Source of the DNA: Aquilaria yunnanensis
Taxonomy: Eukaryota > Streptophyta > Magnoliopsida > Malvales > Thymelaeaceae
Direction: 5' to 3'
Assembly (NCBI GenBank): GCA_039654915.1
Contig: CM077599.1
Span: 20,769,501 to 20,833,500 of the forward strand
Length of the DNA stretch: 64,000 bases
This document shows, one piece after another, positions 37,247 to 49,929 of this stretch; within the stretch, counting starts at the first letter, position 1; the number at the start of each line of letters is the position of its first letter. Below the pieces are notes generated by a model. That model searched no databases and had not been told where the DNA came from. It saw only the letters and a program-made list of their open reading frames with translations. Made by a program: the position numbers and the translations under genes.

Positions 37247-40200
37247 CAAAATACTATACTATAAGTTTAGATCAACTTATGTTAGTAAGTGTGTTAGTTC
37301 TTTTTTAAAAATTTAATTTATTCACTTGTAAAAAAATTGGCCAGATTTAGTGACGGTAAGTCGTTATTAATTTTTGTCAGAGGTAGTGATAGTTAGCCTT
37401 CACTAGGTGGCCATCTGTAAGCGATGGCAGATAACTAGTACTAGTTAAACAAAATTTGGATCACTGTATTTAGTTTCATTTTTTACCGCAAACCATCTCT
37501 TCTCACCCCATTTCATGAAACTTCACAAAAATATAGGGTTTGCCCATCTTCTTCTCAAATACGAGGCTTCAATCTGCCACTTGCTATCTTAATCTTACCA
37601 CTTGCCATCCAGATCTTGCTACCAGTTCACTGGAAATCAAAGCAGACGGACATGAAGCCTCTATCGTCCATTATTCTTGCTTATTTCTTCCTTTGCTAGC
37701 ACACTCGACAGACATGAAGCCTCTATCATCCATTATTCTCACAGGAATCATGCCAAAAATTTTGCCTTACCTGAGGCAAAGTCCTGAGTCTTTGATTTAA
37801 CTTGGATTTGGGTTGGAATCTTTGTTAGTATTTAGAGGTTTCATTTTTGTCTGAAAAATAGATTATGGCTTTGTTTCATGTTAATTTCAAGTTGGATTTA
37901 ATATTTTTGAAGGTCTCTGCACCTTACTTGGAACTATTTTCTACAATTTCGTCTGTGGTGGTATTCTTTCCTTGGTCAAATGCGAAATCAGCCCCGGTAA
38001 ACCCATCAAATTTGTTATTCTTTATCCCGCAAGATTGGTAAGCCTCCTATTTTTTGCCACCTTGATCTGGGCCCAGAGATTCCCTATAGGCCACCCTAGG
38101 TGCCTTGCTTTGTCCCATCTATTGCACTGTCCATCTTTGCTTTTGGATTTGATTAGTTTTATCAAAATAAATAGGGCTAAAAGTTGATTTGTGTTATAAC
38201 GTAGGTGTACTATATTTTATTAGTTGATCTTTGCTTGCACTGGTTGTTTTTTTTTTTTTTTTTTTTTGCGGGAAAAAGACGCTAGCTGGGTTTAGGGTCT
38301 AAGAGCATCAAACCTATTTAGTTTCACCTGTAGCTCAATATGGAATGATCATGTGGTGAGTTTTAAACCATGTATTTATGGTTTTTCTTTTTTCCTTGTA
38401 TATTATTCATTCTAGTTTTCTAAACCTTTAATTAATACAATTTATTTCTACAATTTTACATTTGAATAAGAATGATTATTTGAACCTTTTGTGCATAGGC
38501 TGTGTGTCAAGTTTAAGCAGGTTACAAGGGTCACATATATGTTTGTTTCATTTAACAAACAACTTGAATTCTATATGGGAATTTGATCAAACCTTAAATA
38601 TATAAAATAAGATCATATGTGATCAATTACCAAGCATAAAAAAGAAAAATTATCACTTGGGGTGACACACATTTACATAAACTTATGGTTGTATTTGAGT
38701 CCTCTGTTTTATAAGGATAACCTAATCCATGTTTTTTGTTTATGCTCTAACTTTCAATTATTCTTTGATTGTTCGGTGAAACATTGATTATGTGAAGGAA
38801 TTCATGTCTAATATAATTCAACTTAGGAAGAATGATAACCATGTTTCCTAGCCATGGGAATCTGTAGTCAGAAGAATTGTATCTATAATATTTTGGAGTA
38901 TTGGTAGCTCTTTGCTTATCTATGTTGATTCTTATCAATATTGCATTCATAAATTTATTTGTTTGTGTAACATTGTTCTCTGTATTTTGCTTTCTAGAAT
39001 TTGCCTTATGTTTTTATGTGCTAAAATTAGTGGGTCCATTTTCTTGATTGCTGGTGTTTAGAGTCAAAAAAGAAAATTTGGTCTTTGATTTTCCAGAAAG
39101 ATGCTTTGTTATGCATTTGTGCTCAATGGGCTTATCGTTTTTTTTTTGTGCATGTGTGCTTCTACATACCGCTTATTTCTATTTGGATTAAAAAGATCAA
39201 CAAGCAAAGGGTTTTGGCCTTTTAATTACCTTCTTACTCCAAATTTTTTTATTGCATTTGTTGTTAATTTTGGATTTCCCCATTTATTACTTATAGTACC
39301 AGTGCCTTCCTTTTCCTTTATGTGATTGCACTTACAAAGCTTGGGGTTTGGTTAGGTGATTTGCTTTTCACACACCATTACTAGAGCTGCCTGAGTCCTG
39401 TTGCTGTTGTTGTAGCTATTTTGTGACAAGGTTTAAATGATTAATTTTGGTTTCATTTTCATTAAGTTTGTACAGTTTCACATACTTGTTTTTGTGTAAT
39501 TCTTAATTTAGGAAAAATCTAGTGATATTTAATTGTAACACTTAATTTTGACTTTAGAATAGTAACTTTTTGTAGTTCACTATTTGCTTGGAGGATTGGC
39601 TTTGCTTAAAGTGGTTGACTGTCGGGTAAAAAAGGCACGTTACTAAGAGGAAGACCCAGTTGCAGACACAAGTACAAGAGGATATGGATAGACGTACTTC
39701 ACAAATAGAATGACATTACCAAGATCAATTGTCCAGTACTGTTGCACAGATGAAGTGTAGACACCAGGAACAGATGACATGCTTATGGCAAACGATTGGG
39801 CCGGTTATACTAAAGTCTGATGGTTAGGTTCTATTCCTCACTAGGCTGGGTGGCATTAGGCTTGCATTGTCTTACATGTATCTGGAATATTATAGTTAAT
39901 AGTATGTTTTGGCAAACTTCATTTTAGGACCTTATGTGTTTTAATTGTCAAATGGCATGTCATTGTGTTAATCATATTTTAGATTAATGGAAACTACTTT
40001 TGTTATGGTTGTTGCAATTGTGTGGAATTGATGACAATATTGAAATGTATGTAGAAGGATTAAGAAACAGATAAGGCAAGCTATTGGGAATTATTGGCAT
40101 AAACTAGTGAAGGCCAACTGTTACAAACTAGGGACAACTAAACTTCACTAAATTAGTGATGGTCTACTCTCACTAAATTAACGACAGCTAGCTCTCACTA

Positions 40201-40495
40201 AATTAGTAACGATTGACCGTCGTTAACTTACTAATGGCCAAACATCACTAGTTTGTGACACTTAGTCTTCTCTAATTAGTGACTAACAACCTTCATTAAC
40301 CTATCATTAAAACTCCAGCAACATACCAGTATCGGTGATTAAGTAACTGTCAATGTAGTGAAAGTCAATTGTTATTAAATAGTAATAGCAGTCGTCACTA
40401 ATAATTTAGTGGCAAGTAAATTCGATTTGGAAAAGCTGTCGCTAAGCTGAATTTAGAGGAGGCAAGCCATCACTAAAACCATTTTTTTAGTAGTG
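36137..40495 (+). mobile_element. non-autonomous CACTA (En/Spm) transposon, 4359 bp
   Basis: Starts CACTACTAAAAAAGGTG and ends, inverted, CACTACTAAAAAAATGG. The flanking triplets are TTA and TTG, one base from a perfect 3-base target duplication. Subterminal zones (36150-37440 and 40100-40480) are packed with short direct and inverted words such as TAGTGACGGCTA, CGTCACTAAA and GCCCTCGCTA, a hallmark of CACTA ends. No Tnp2 transposase was found. At about 39645-39830 the plus strand reads, with a stop, a Gln-rich stretch (RKTQLQTQVQEDMDRRTSQ and QMKCRHQEQMTC) resembling the coiled-coil tail of CACTA proteins. A (TA)n run lies at 37194-37243. Confidence 0.88.
37194..37243. repeat. (TA)n microsatellite
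   Basis: About 50 bases of uninterrupted TA within the first CACTA element. Confidence 0.95.
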
Positions 40496-40789
40496 TTGGA
40501 TTTGTTATTGGACCTTATTGGTTGAGAAAAAGCCTAGATCTATGTTTTTTTTTCTCACAAGTTCCTGAAGACATGAATTCCTCATCTAGCTAGTAAATCA
40601 ATTCTTTACATGCCCATATAATTAAGATTCAAAGGCTGAAGATGACAACCGGTGGTTGGTAGATTATTTTTATGATTTTCCTTTCTGAAATTTGCTCATA
40701 GTGTCAATTGGCTATTAGTATTTTTTTAAAGGATTTATCTTATTTGTCCATGAATTTTGTTGTCAAATAAATGTATCATTTTTTAAATA
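40496..40789. other. intergenic sequence
   Basis: AT-rich; nothing recognised. Confidence 0.45.
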
Positions 40790-41093
40790 GTGAGGAAAAA
40801 AGAGCAAGAGAGACACTCTACAACTGATGTGGTTTGTAAATAATACTATTCCGTTCAGTAATAAGTGTTATTTCATTCATATAAATGTGTTGTTCTATAA
40901 TATACTGTTCTTTTCGTAAGATATATTATTTGTAAATAATGTTGTTCCATTCACACAAATGTATTATTTCGTAATATGCTGTTCACTGTTGTCTATGAAT
41001 AATATTGTTCTATTCAGTAAGAAGTGTTTATCATTCATAGTGCTATTTTATACTACATTGATAATTTTGTAAGATGTGTTGTAAATAAATAAG
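40790..41093. repeat. minisatellite, left part
   Basis: Units around TGTTGTTCCATTCACACAAATGT with TTTCGTAATATG and GTAAATAAT recur. The same array continues at 43153-43470 beyond an inserted element. Confidence 0.65.
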
Positions 41094-41430
41094 GGTAGAA
41101 TTCTTTTGTGCCCAATAATCTTTTCATGTTTTTCTAAACAGGGTCCCTAACCTTCATTTTGTCATTTTAAAGTCATTAACCTCCTTATTTTTGTCCTAAT
41201 CATGGTCTTTTTATCAATTCTACAGTTAAAATTAATGGAATCTCGAGGAGAATACCAACTTTGGTCTATATTTTTTCTTCCTCTCCCTCAAAGTACTATT
41301 AAATTAGCAAAATCCATACTTCACTAATCCAAAAGAAAAAAAAATCTAAAAATTCATCCCCAATTCACCCTCAAAATTGTGCTTATGCTTCATTAGTGTG
41401 ACTATCGGCTCATCCACGTCCTCTACATAT

Positions 41431-41504
<74 letters not shown>

Positions 41505-43152
41505 ATATATTCCTAGAAAAAATCACAACCTCATCGGCTTATCCGCAACTCTTACCAGCCTTTTCATCATTTTCAACCTTAAATTATAGCCCCATATTTT
41601 GTTAATTGTAGCAACCGTTTTTTCCATCTCTTTATTTATCACTAAATCCAAATCCAATTTATCACATTTGATTTTAAAATTTCCCATTAGTATAATTACA
41701 CCATGTCATTGCATATTAGTGAACAAATTACCCCTTCTCATAGATATTGCATATCTGTGAGCCTTCCTAGCAAGTTCTATCTTGTTTATTGCAAGGCTTC
41801 AATTTACAACATTGATTTCCTTAAAAAAAAAAAAGTGAACTAACATGTTTTTAATATGTTGCCATGCTGGATTGACACTTAACCCGGATGACCATGCCTT
41901 GTACATCATTTTTTAGGATTCACATGAAAACCCATTGTTACTAAGATTCAATTACTGCAAATGTTTTGCCTCAACAATAGTAGCTGAAAGTTGTTCAAGA
42001 AATTGGCACTCTAACGATGAGTTCTTCAGGCATGAGCTTGTGCAACTTTCATCAAAATCAGTTGTTGCAAGTTCCATCATTGCTTCATCTTCACTATTAT
42101 TAACTTCCAACTTATCACATTATCTATTTATGACACATAAGCCTTGTTGATCAATGCTGCCTTTATTGGAAACACAAGCCCTAAAGGATGATTCAGAGGT
42201 GTTGATATTTGACTGGAGTAATTTTGAGATTTTTTTAGTTGTCTTTTTATATTGTATTACCACCCCAAATCTTTGCCCAAGATGATGACTAACCCCTCCC
42301 TCGGTCGATCACCTCTCCAAAGTCTTTGATTCTTGTATCATTCTTTCTATTTTCTTCGATTTCTCAATCACCCTAAATCTTTCCTCATTTATGCTAAAAG
42401 AAGTGGCAGCAAATTCCCATCAATTTCCTTCAATTTCTTGATTGTCACTATTTTCTGATTCACTTATTTCTAGGTAGTTTCAAGAAGATGGCAATATCAA
42501 GTAGGGTGAGTTGATGACAGCAGAAACCATGAAGATGGAGGCAATAAAGGTTAGGATAAAGTGGTGGGAAGAGGTTAAGATTAGCACTATGAGGAATAGA
42601 TGACATCATTGGTGAAGTTAGAATTCATGTAGATCGGATCGCCAACGTATTCTTCGGGAAAAGAAGCCTTGTTTGTGCCTAGAAGAATAGGCTCACCCAC
42701 CATGAAACATAGAAAAAGATAGAGAAAGAGAGAGAAGATGTTGGTGAGGGTGAGATATCAGTGGTGGCAGCATTTGTTTGTTTGGGAAGAGACAGGACTA
42801 GAGATGAGGAGAGAACGATGATGGATAGGCTGAAGAAGGAGGGGACCGTGGGGTATATTCAGAGGGAGCCGTGGGGTTTATTCAAAGATAGGGAGGGAGG
42901 GAGGGAGAGGAAGATTTGGCTGAAGTGGTGATTTTCTTAGGTTGAGGGTGATTTGAGTGAGAATAAGAAAATGTAGGACCAATGTTATTATTTTTCATAG
43001 AAATTATGTTAAAGTTAACCATAAAAGTGATGGAAGGACTACGATCGAGACAAAAAATAGGAAGGTTAAGGACTTTAAGAAAACTAAATGAAGGTTAAAG
43101 ACTCATTTAGAACAGCGTGAAAAAGTTAAGGATTACAAATGAATTTTACTTG
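41094..43152. mobile_element. Mutator-like element with about 150-base terminal inverted repeats, 2.06 kb
   Basis: Left end (GTAGAATTCTTTTGTGCCC...GGTCCCTAACCTTCATTTTG) and inverted right end (AGTAAAATTCATTTGTAATCC...GTCTTTAACCTTCATTTAG) align for about 150 bases. Long terminal repeats and size suggest a non-autonomous Mutator-like element. The flanks (AATAAATA and AATAATTA) are a possible decayed target duplication. The interior holds a (CT)n run and GA-rich stretches; no transposase or captured gene was recognised. Confidence 0.62.
41430..41500. repeat. (CT)n microsatellite
   Basis: About 70 bases of CT interrupted twice by TTT. Confidence 0.95.
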
Positions 43153-43470
43153 AATAATTAATCATGTTTCATTCAGTAGATGTATTGTTCCACTTATATA
43201 AATGTGTTATTCATTTTGTAAGATATGTTGTTCGCAAATAATCTTATTCCATTGATACAAATGTGTTATTTTGTAATATGTTATTCATTTTGTAATATTT
43301 GCTATTCGTAAACTTGTTGTTCTTTCAATACAAAGTGTTGCTCCGTTACACAAATGTGTTTTTCTGTACACTAGTGTTCATGTCATAAAATGTCATGTTC
43401 CATTTACATGCACAAATATGTTGCTTCGTTCACACAAATATGTTGTTTTGTAAAATACGAGTATAATGTA
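43153..43470. repeat. minisatellite, right part
   Basis: Continues the array of 40790-41093: ATATAAATGTGTTATTCATTT, TTTTGTAATATG and ACACAAATGTG units. The element at 41094-43152 split one array. Confidence 0.62.
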
Positions 43471-43894
43471 TGTTGGTGCGTCAGGTCACATTATAACTAC
43501 TCAATAATTATATTTTTTCATTTTATACTATAAATATCTTCTAGTAACCTTATAAATTTATATAGATGGTTCCAGGACTAAAATAAATTAAAAATTTTAT
43601 TTGAAAGTTCTTCTATATTAATAATAGACCAAGGTTGTGCGATCCTATGATCTGAATCCACAAAATCTATATAAATTGTAGTGAGATCGATATTATAGTA
43701 GGATTGTGGTGGGATCGCATTTAGAATCGTAAGATCATAGGAAATTAAGATCTCACCCATCCTAGCTAGTAAATGTAACCGGGTGGAGCTTGCTCATCTG
43801 AGATAGGGAAAAAGTTGTGAGAAAATGATGGAGAAAGGTTGTTTTGTGCTGGAGACAAATTTCTTGAGAATGATGCCGGAGACAATATGATAGT
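43471..43894. other. intergenic sequence left of the second CACTA element
   Basis: AT-rich. A phrase near 43620 (CCAAGGTTGTGCGATC) has an inverted partner near 52870 on the far side of the CACTA element, suggesting an older inverted-repeat element into which the CACTA inserted. The first bases after 43740 and those after 52215 may therefore be its interior. Confidence 0.4.
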
Positions 43895-43915
43895 CACTAC
43901 TAAAAAAATCATTTT

Positions 43916-44255
43916 TTCCAACGGTCAACACGTTGGAAATTTCCAACGGGTTCAGCCATTGGAGAGCAAACAAATTTTTTTCCAACTGCCTGGCCGTTGG
44001 AAACATTAGGTCCAAAAATTGGTAGCTGAACATACGCAAAATGGTGGCTGTTTTGTGTTAACGGTTTCCAACGGTATTAGCCGTTGGAAAATTTTCAACT
44101 GTGTTGGCCGTTGGAAAAGTGGCAGTATTAATTACCAATTGTTTTGGCCATTGGAGAATGTCAGTTGGAGTTTCCAACGGCTTTAGCCGTTGGAAGTTAT
44201 CGAATTAATGAAACGCTGCATTTTGTTTTTTTTCCACGGCTTAAGCCGTTGGAAA
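43916..44255. repeat. left subterminal repeat cluster of the CACTA element
   Basis: TTTCCAACGG and CCGTTGGAAA occur many times in both orientations, presumably binding sites for the element's own protein, as known for En/Spm TNPA. Confidence 0.85.
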
Positions 44256-44989
44256 ATTTAAGTTTAAATCATCCTCTACCTCTAGCCTGCTTCATTTTTG
44301 CGACAGATTCCATTTCTCTTCCTCTGCTCTCCATACGCACACATAGCACAACACACCGCCGACCACTGACAAAGCTTCGAACCCCGTTTTCGATGCCGAC
44401 ATTGGGTTCTGTAGAGGTGAAATAGCTAGATCTGGTACGTTTTCATTTTTTTTTTCTCTTTTTCATTTCGGATTTTGGTATATGGTTGTTGTTTGAGGTT
44501 TAAGATGTTAATGGTCAAAGATCTTGCTTGTCTTGCCAGATTTGAAGTGATTCCCACCCATTTTCAAAGTTGATTTTCGAATTTGAGGTTAGTAAATAAT
44601 AATATTTATTTCATTATTTATTTAAGTTTTTTTTAACCCAAAAATTATAGTAAATCCGTTATTTGCTAAGTAATTTCAGTTTGAAATATGTGAAATGCAT
44701 GTGATTTATAGTTGTTGATGGTTGTAAGTGAAGTATTTAGGTTACCCATTGATATTTTGAATTTTTTCCAATTTTGTCAAATATTTTTAATTTTCAGGTT
44801 TAATTTAAAATTATGGTATAATTAGTTTTCATTAAATAATATTTTAATTGGGTAGTATATTTATGTGTGAAATTAGGACATTGTTAGTTTAAGTAAGATT
44901 GTTTAATTGGATTTATTTTTAAAAATTTTTAAGTTATGGAATTAATATAAATGTACAATATTGTTATATTTAAATAAGGTTTTTTGATT
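44256..44989. other. CACTA 5' region, likely leader and intron
   Basis: A C/T-rich stretch at 44270-44400 resembles a 5' untranslated exon, ending near a donor-like GGTACG at 44434. The remainder is AT-rich, intron-like. The open frame at 44144-44425 overlaps the subterminal repeats and has no domain. Confidence 0.4.
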
Positions 44990-45273
44990 AAGTTTGACTT
45001 TTAATATAATATATGTACAATAACAATAATAATAATAGTAGTACTAATAATACTAATAATGAAAATAATAATAATAAAAATAATAAGAGTAGTAGTAGTA
45101 TAGTACTTAGTAGTATAGTAGTAATAATAATAATAATAATAATAAGTTTGATTAAGTTTGAATTTTAATATAATATATGTATAATAACAATAATAATAAT
45201 AATGAAAATAATAATAATAATAATAATAAAAAATAATAAGAGTAGTAGTAGTATAGTACTTAGTAGTATAGTA

Positions 45274-45310
<37 letters not shown>

Positions 45311-45346
45311 GAGTAGTATTATAGTATAGTAGCTAGTAGTATAGAA

Positions 45347-45411
<65 letters not shown>

Positions 45412-45568
45412 TTTGTTTGATTAAGTTTGACTTTTAATATAATATATGTATAATAACAATAATAATAATAGTAGTAGTAATAATAATAATAATAATAATG
45501 AAAATAATAATAATAAAAATAATAAGAGTAGTAGTAGTATAGTACTTAGTAGTATAGTAGTAGTAGTA

Positions 45569-45611
<43 letters not shown>

Positions 45612-45776
45612 GAGTAGTAGTAGTATAGTACTTAGTAGTATAGTAGTAATAATAATAATAATAATAGTAGTAGTAGTAGTAGTAGTAATACTAATAATAG
45701 TAATAATAATGAAAATAATAATAATAAAAATAATAAGAGTAGTAGTAATATAGTACTTAGTAGTGTAGTAGTAGTA

Positions 45777-45819
<43 letters not shown>

Positions 45820-45870
45820 GTTTGTTGATTAAGTTTGACTTTTAATATAATATATGTATAATAACAATAC
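44990..45870. repeat. trinucleotide (TAA/TAG)n array with a higher-order unit
   Basis: Runs of TAA, TAG and mixed triplets are organised into larger units, each opened by TTGATTAAGTTTGACTTTTA and TATAATATATGTA, starting near 44990, 45146, 45414 and 45823. Within units the phrase AGTATAGTACTTAGTAGTAT recurs. Unit lengths vary by trinucleotide expansion. The predicted Asn/Ile/Val-only protein is an artefact. Confidence 0.9.
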
Positions 45871-45989
45871 TATTAATATATCATATATGTAATAAAAAGT
45901 TAATGTTTGATTATATATGATACATTATAGTATAAATGATACATACATTTTAATATATTATTCATTATATCCCTAACTTCTAATTAATT

Positions 45990-46160
45990 AACCTTAAGCC
46001 TAATAAGCATTAATAGTAAACCTTAAATACAAACCCTAAACCTATATCCCTAAACATCCTATAAACCTTAAACTCTAATTATATTCCCCTAAACCCACAA
46101 CCTTAAACCTAAGTAGTATTAACCCTAACTAAACCCTAAATCCTAAATACACATTAATAT
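45990..46160. repeat. degenerate telomere-like CCCTAAA cluster
   Basis: CCCTAAA occurs about five times with near variants (CCTTAAAC, TCCTAAA) over about 170 bases. The plant telomere unit is TTTAGGG. Copies are spaced irregularly, so this may be chance enrichment. Confidence 0.45.
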
Positions 46161-46448
46161 ATGTAATTTTTGTAGAAGGTTTTTAAATTTATTTGATTTA
46201 ATGATTTAATTATAATTTAGTATATACTTAGTTTTAACTTACATTGTTTAATTGAGTGAAATATTAATGCATGCAATTAAAAATAATATGTTGGGTATTG
46301 ATATATGTAACTAGGTAGGAATTTAATTTTTAATTTAATTTTAATTTAGGGAATTAATTTTATGGTATAGTTCATGCTTTTCAAGATGTCGTAAAGGTAA
46401 ATATATAATTTGCATTGCTAGGATTTTATGGAACAAGAACGTAGTTAG

Positions 46449-49400
46449 ATGTATAGTAATCGTTTTTTATCCGGACGAGTTGGGTACAAAGAAGAGTGGG
46501 AGATGGGGGTTGAGCAATTCATAACATTCGCCTGTAGTAATCCAGACCATATGGATGGAAACAAAATACGTTGCCCGTGTAGGAGATATAAAAATTTGAG
46601 GTTTAAGGGTTGTGATGACGTTAGAGTGCATTTATACAAATGGGGTTTCATGCCTTATTACACCAACTGGACAGCTCATGGGGAGCTATTTAATGACCCT
46701 CTGCCTTAGCTGTTTCAGAATTGTGATTGATATGAGCAATATAAGTATAGTTCAAATGTAAACCCATATGCTTGAATGGTATTTGATGCAGTCGGACCAA
46801 GTTCACATTAGAATTTCACTGAAGTCAATGAACAACCTAATGAAGGTTTTGTACGATTTTCTGAGTTATTGAACTCGGCGACTACAACTTTATGGGATAG
46901 ATGTGATACGCATTCTGAGCTGTCTACTACAATTCGTTTGTTAAACCTTAAAGCAGAATATCACATACCAAGATGGTGTTATGATGGTATCTTAGCCTTA
47001 TGAAAGAGACATAGCCAAGTGACAGCAAGATGACATCCAATTGGTATGAGACGAAGAAATTAGTTTCATAACTTAGTCTTGCGCATCTTAAAATTAATGC
47101 TTGTGTTAACGACTGCATGTTGTTTTGGAATAATGATAAACATGCTACACACTACAAGTTTTGTGGTGAATCTCGGTTTAAGCCGAGAAAAGCTGGAAGG
47201 GGTAAAGATAGAGCAAGAAAGACCATGCACCATTTACCACTAACTCCTTGCCTTCAGTGACTATATGCTTCACTTTCAACTGCAGAGCACATGAGGTGGC
47301 ACGGTGAGCATCGATCTAAGCCAAATGTTTTAAAACATCCTTTAGATGGGGAAGCATGGAAACATTTTGATTCCACGTATCCGTGGTTCACCGCGGAGCC
47401 CTGAAATGTTCACCTTAGAGTTTGTTCTGATGGCTTTGTTCTATTTGAAAACTCTGGTAAACAATATTCATGTTAGCCGATCATCGTTACTCCATATAAT
47501 TTGCCACCATGGATGTGTATGAAGAAACCATATATGTTTTTAACTGCATTGATACCAGGCCCTCGGAGTCAATGTCAGAATATTGATGTGTATTTACAAC
47601 CCCTTATTGATGAATTGAAGTAGCTGTGGGAGGATGGTGTCGAAACAAAGGATGTTTCACTGAAACAAAATTTTCAGCTCTGAGCTTCAGTTTTGTGGAT
47701 GATAAATGACTTCCCCGCGTATGGGAATTTGTCAGGATGGATGACTCATGGGAGGTTATCTTGCCCTATTTGCATGGATTATAGTAAAGCCTTCCAGCTT
47801 GAGCACGGGAGGAAAAATTTATTCTTTGATTGTCATCGGCAATTTCTAGAGTTGGATCATCCATACAAAAGAAACAGAGTTGCCTTTAAGAAAGGAAAAG
47901 TCGAGAAATCATTGCCTCCTGAGCGTCTTCCGCCTGAAACAATATTTGAATGTATCTCACATTTGCCATATGTAGTTCAAATGGACAAGTTTTGACCATA
48001 CCAGGTTATGGTAGAACTCATATTTGGACAAAACGAAGTATTTTCTAGAAGTTGTCTTACTGGAAGAATAATTTAATCCGCCTTAATTTGGATCTGATGC
48101 ATATAGAGAAGAATTTGTTTGATAATATATGGAATACAGTTATGGATGTGCGGAATAAAACTAAAGACAACGTGAAGGCTCGTAAGGACCTTGAGATGTT
48201 GTGCAGGCGATCAGAGCTAAATTTAATTCCATAAGCCAAAGGCCGAACATTCAAACCCAAAGCCACTTTTACACTAAACACACAGCAGAAATCTAATGTG
48301 GTCAATTGGGTTAAAACACTTAGACTCCCAGACGGCTATGCATCGAACCTTATGAGGTGTGTTGAAGGTAGATGTATAAATTTGAACATTGCATGCATGA
48401 CCTAAAAATGAAGGTATCAAATAAGGCTCATATAGAAGGTTCAATTTGTGAAGCCTATCTAATTGAGGAGACTTCAACATTCTTCTCTCACTACTTCGAA
48501 TCTCATATTTCATATATGACAACTAGAGTACCTCGAAATGATGATGGCGAACTAGGACCATATGATGAACCATTGTGGTCTATCTTTAGATACCTGGGTC
48601 GTCCATATGGTTTATCAAGATATTGATATCTTGATGACAATGAAATGAGGGCCGCAGCTGCATATGTCTTACTGAATTATAAGGAGATGAAGCCGTACCT
48701 CGAGTAAGTGCCATAACCCAAATTTTCTTTATATACTTTACTATAATATTAATATTTTTTTTGTTTTTATATACTCTACTCATAAAGTTTATGCTCAATC
48801 GACCCCTATCTATATCTTGTAGTTTATTTGTTGGTGAATTGCATATGCATGAACCCAATATAGCTATATCAGAGCTGGATGTCTACATAGAGAATAACTT
48901 TGCTACATGGCTTAGAAACTATGTAAGTTACCTACTCTTGAATTTTAGCCATATTTTTCTTTTCGAGGGGAAGACATATTCATATTATTAATATATGTAC
49001 CTAGGTGAATGATGTCCGTAACACAATCACGGACCGCTTCTTATGGGATGTTGGATGCGAGCCATCACGTCGTGTTGAGACTTGGCCTGTTTATTTCATA
49101 AATAGGTACAAGTTCCACATTAGCGACTGGGGTCGCGACAAAGCAACATATAACAGTGGAGTATGTATAAGGACTTTAGGATCGAGTGAGGTTGAATGTG
49201 ATTTTTATGGGGTGTTAGAAGAAATCATTCAACTTGAATATCCTGGATTGTTACACAAAAATGTTGTATTGTTTAGGTGTGCTTGGTTTGACTCTACTCC
49301 AGATCATGGCACTTGGGTTCATAAACAATATGGTATAGTTAAGGTTCGTGTTGGTCATCGATATGGGAAGTTTGACCCGTTCATTCTTGCATCCCAAGCT

Positions 49401-49457
49401 GATCAAGTTTACTACACCCTTTACCCAACAAAGTCACGTGAAAAACAGGGTGGTTAG
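46449..49457 (+). pseudogene. CACTA Tnp2-type transposase, broken by stops
   Basis: The N-terminal open piece (46449-46709) is the transposase-associated domain: GVEQFITFACSNPDHMDGN, IRCPCRRYKN, VHLYKWGFMPYYTNW and HGE. The Tnp2 catalytic region follows at about 46850-48000 with NDCMLFWNN, PWMCMKKPYMFLTALIPGP, LWEDGVETKD and LSCPICMDYS. A DUF4218-like part (IEGSICEAYLIEETSTFFS) spans 48390-48700. A DUF4216-like part (NVVLFRCAWFDSTPDHGTWV) ends at 49457. Two GT-AG introns (about 48704-48822 and 48923-49004) restore the frame across DUF4218/DUF4216. Several in-frame stops (for example after 46707, and at about 47683 and 47994) disable it. Confidence 0.93.
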
Positions 49458-49929
49458 CCATTTTGAAAATCAAATCTAGACGCATAGTTCATTATAATGT
49501 AACTGACGTTGAAGATGCATTTCAGGAAGACTTATTGGCCGGTGTGAACAATCTTCCCACAATTATGGATGACCCAATCGACAATTTAGCTAAAACAAGA
49601 GTGGGGAAGCTGTAAAGGATGACATGTCGATCAGGGAAGAAATTTTGCAACATGACAATGAATCTGACCATGAGGAGTCCCTTGAAGCAAGTTATAAAGA
49701 AGATGAATTTGAATCTGGGGATACTAATAGTAGCAAATCAGAGGCATAAACTGAGGACGATGAAATGTAAACGTGCAATTACTGATAAAATGTAATGTGA
49801 ACGTGGAATAACTTTTAATATGTAAATACTAAGTCGAAGTTAATGTGGTAGGTGCATTGGCAATACCAAGATTTTTTTCCAACCATGTTATTTTTGTAAA
49901 CTGTTGTATGGTTTTTTAAAATAATGTAG

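Noticed and set aside
37540..38187. Open frames in the interior of the first CACTA element
   Set aside because: No recognisable domain and no intron pattern; part of the interior is an internal repeat (ACATGAAGCCTCTATC twice).
45446..45628. Asn- and Ile-rich open frame
   Set aside because: It is the translated triplet array.
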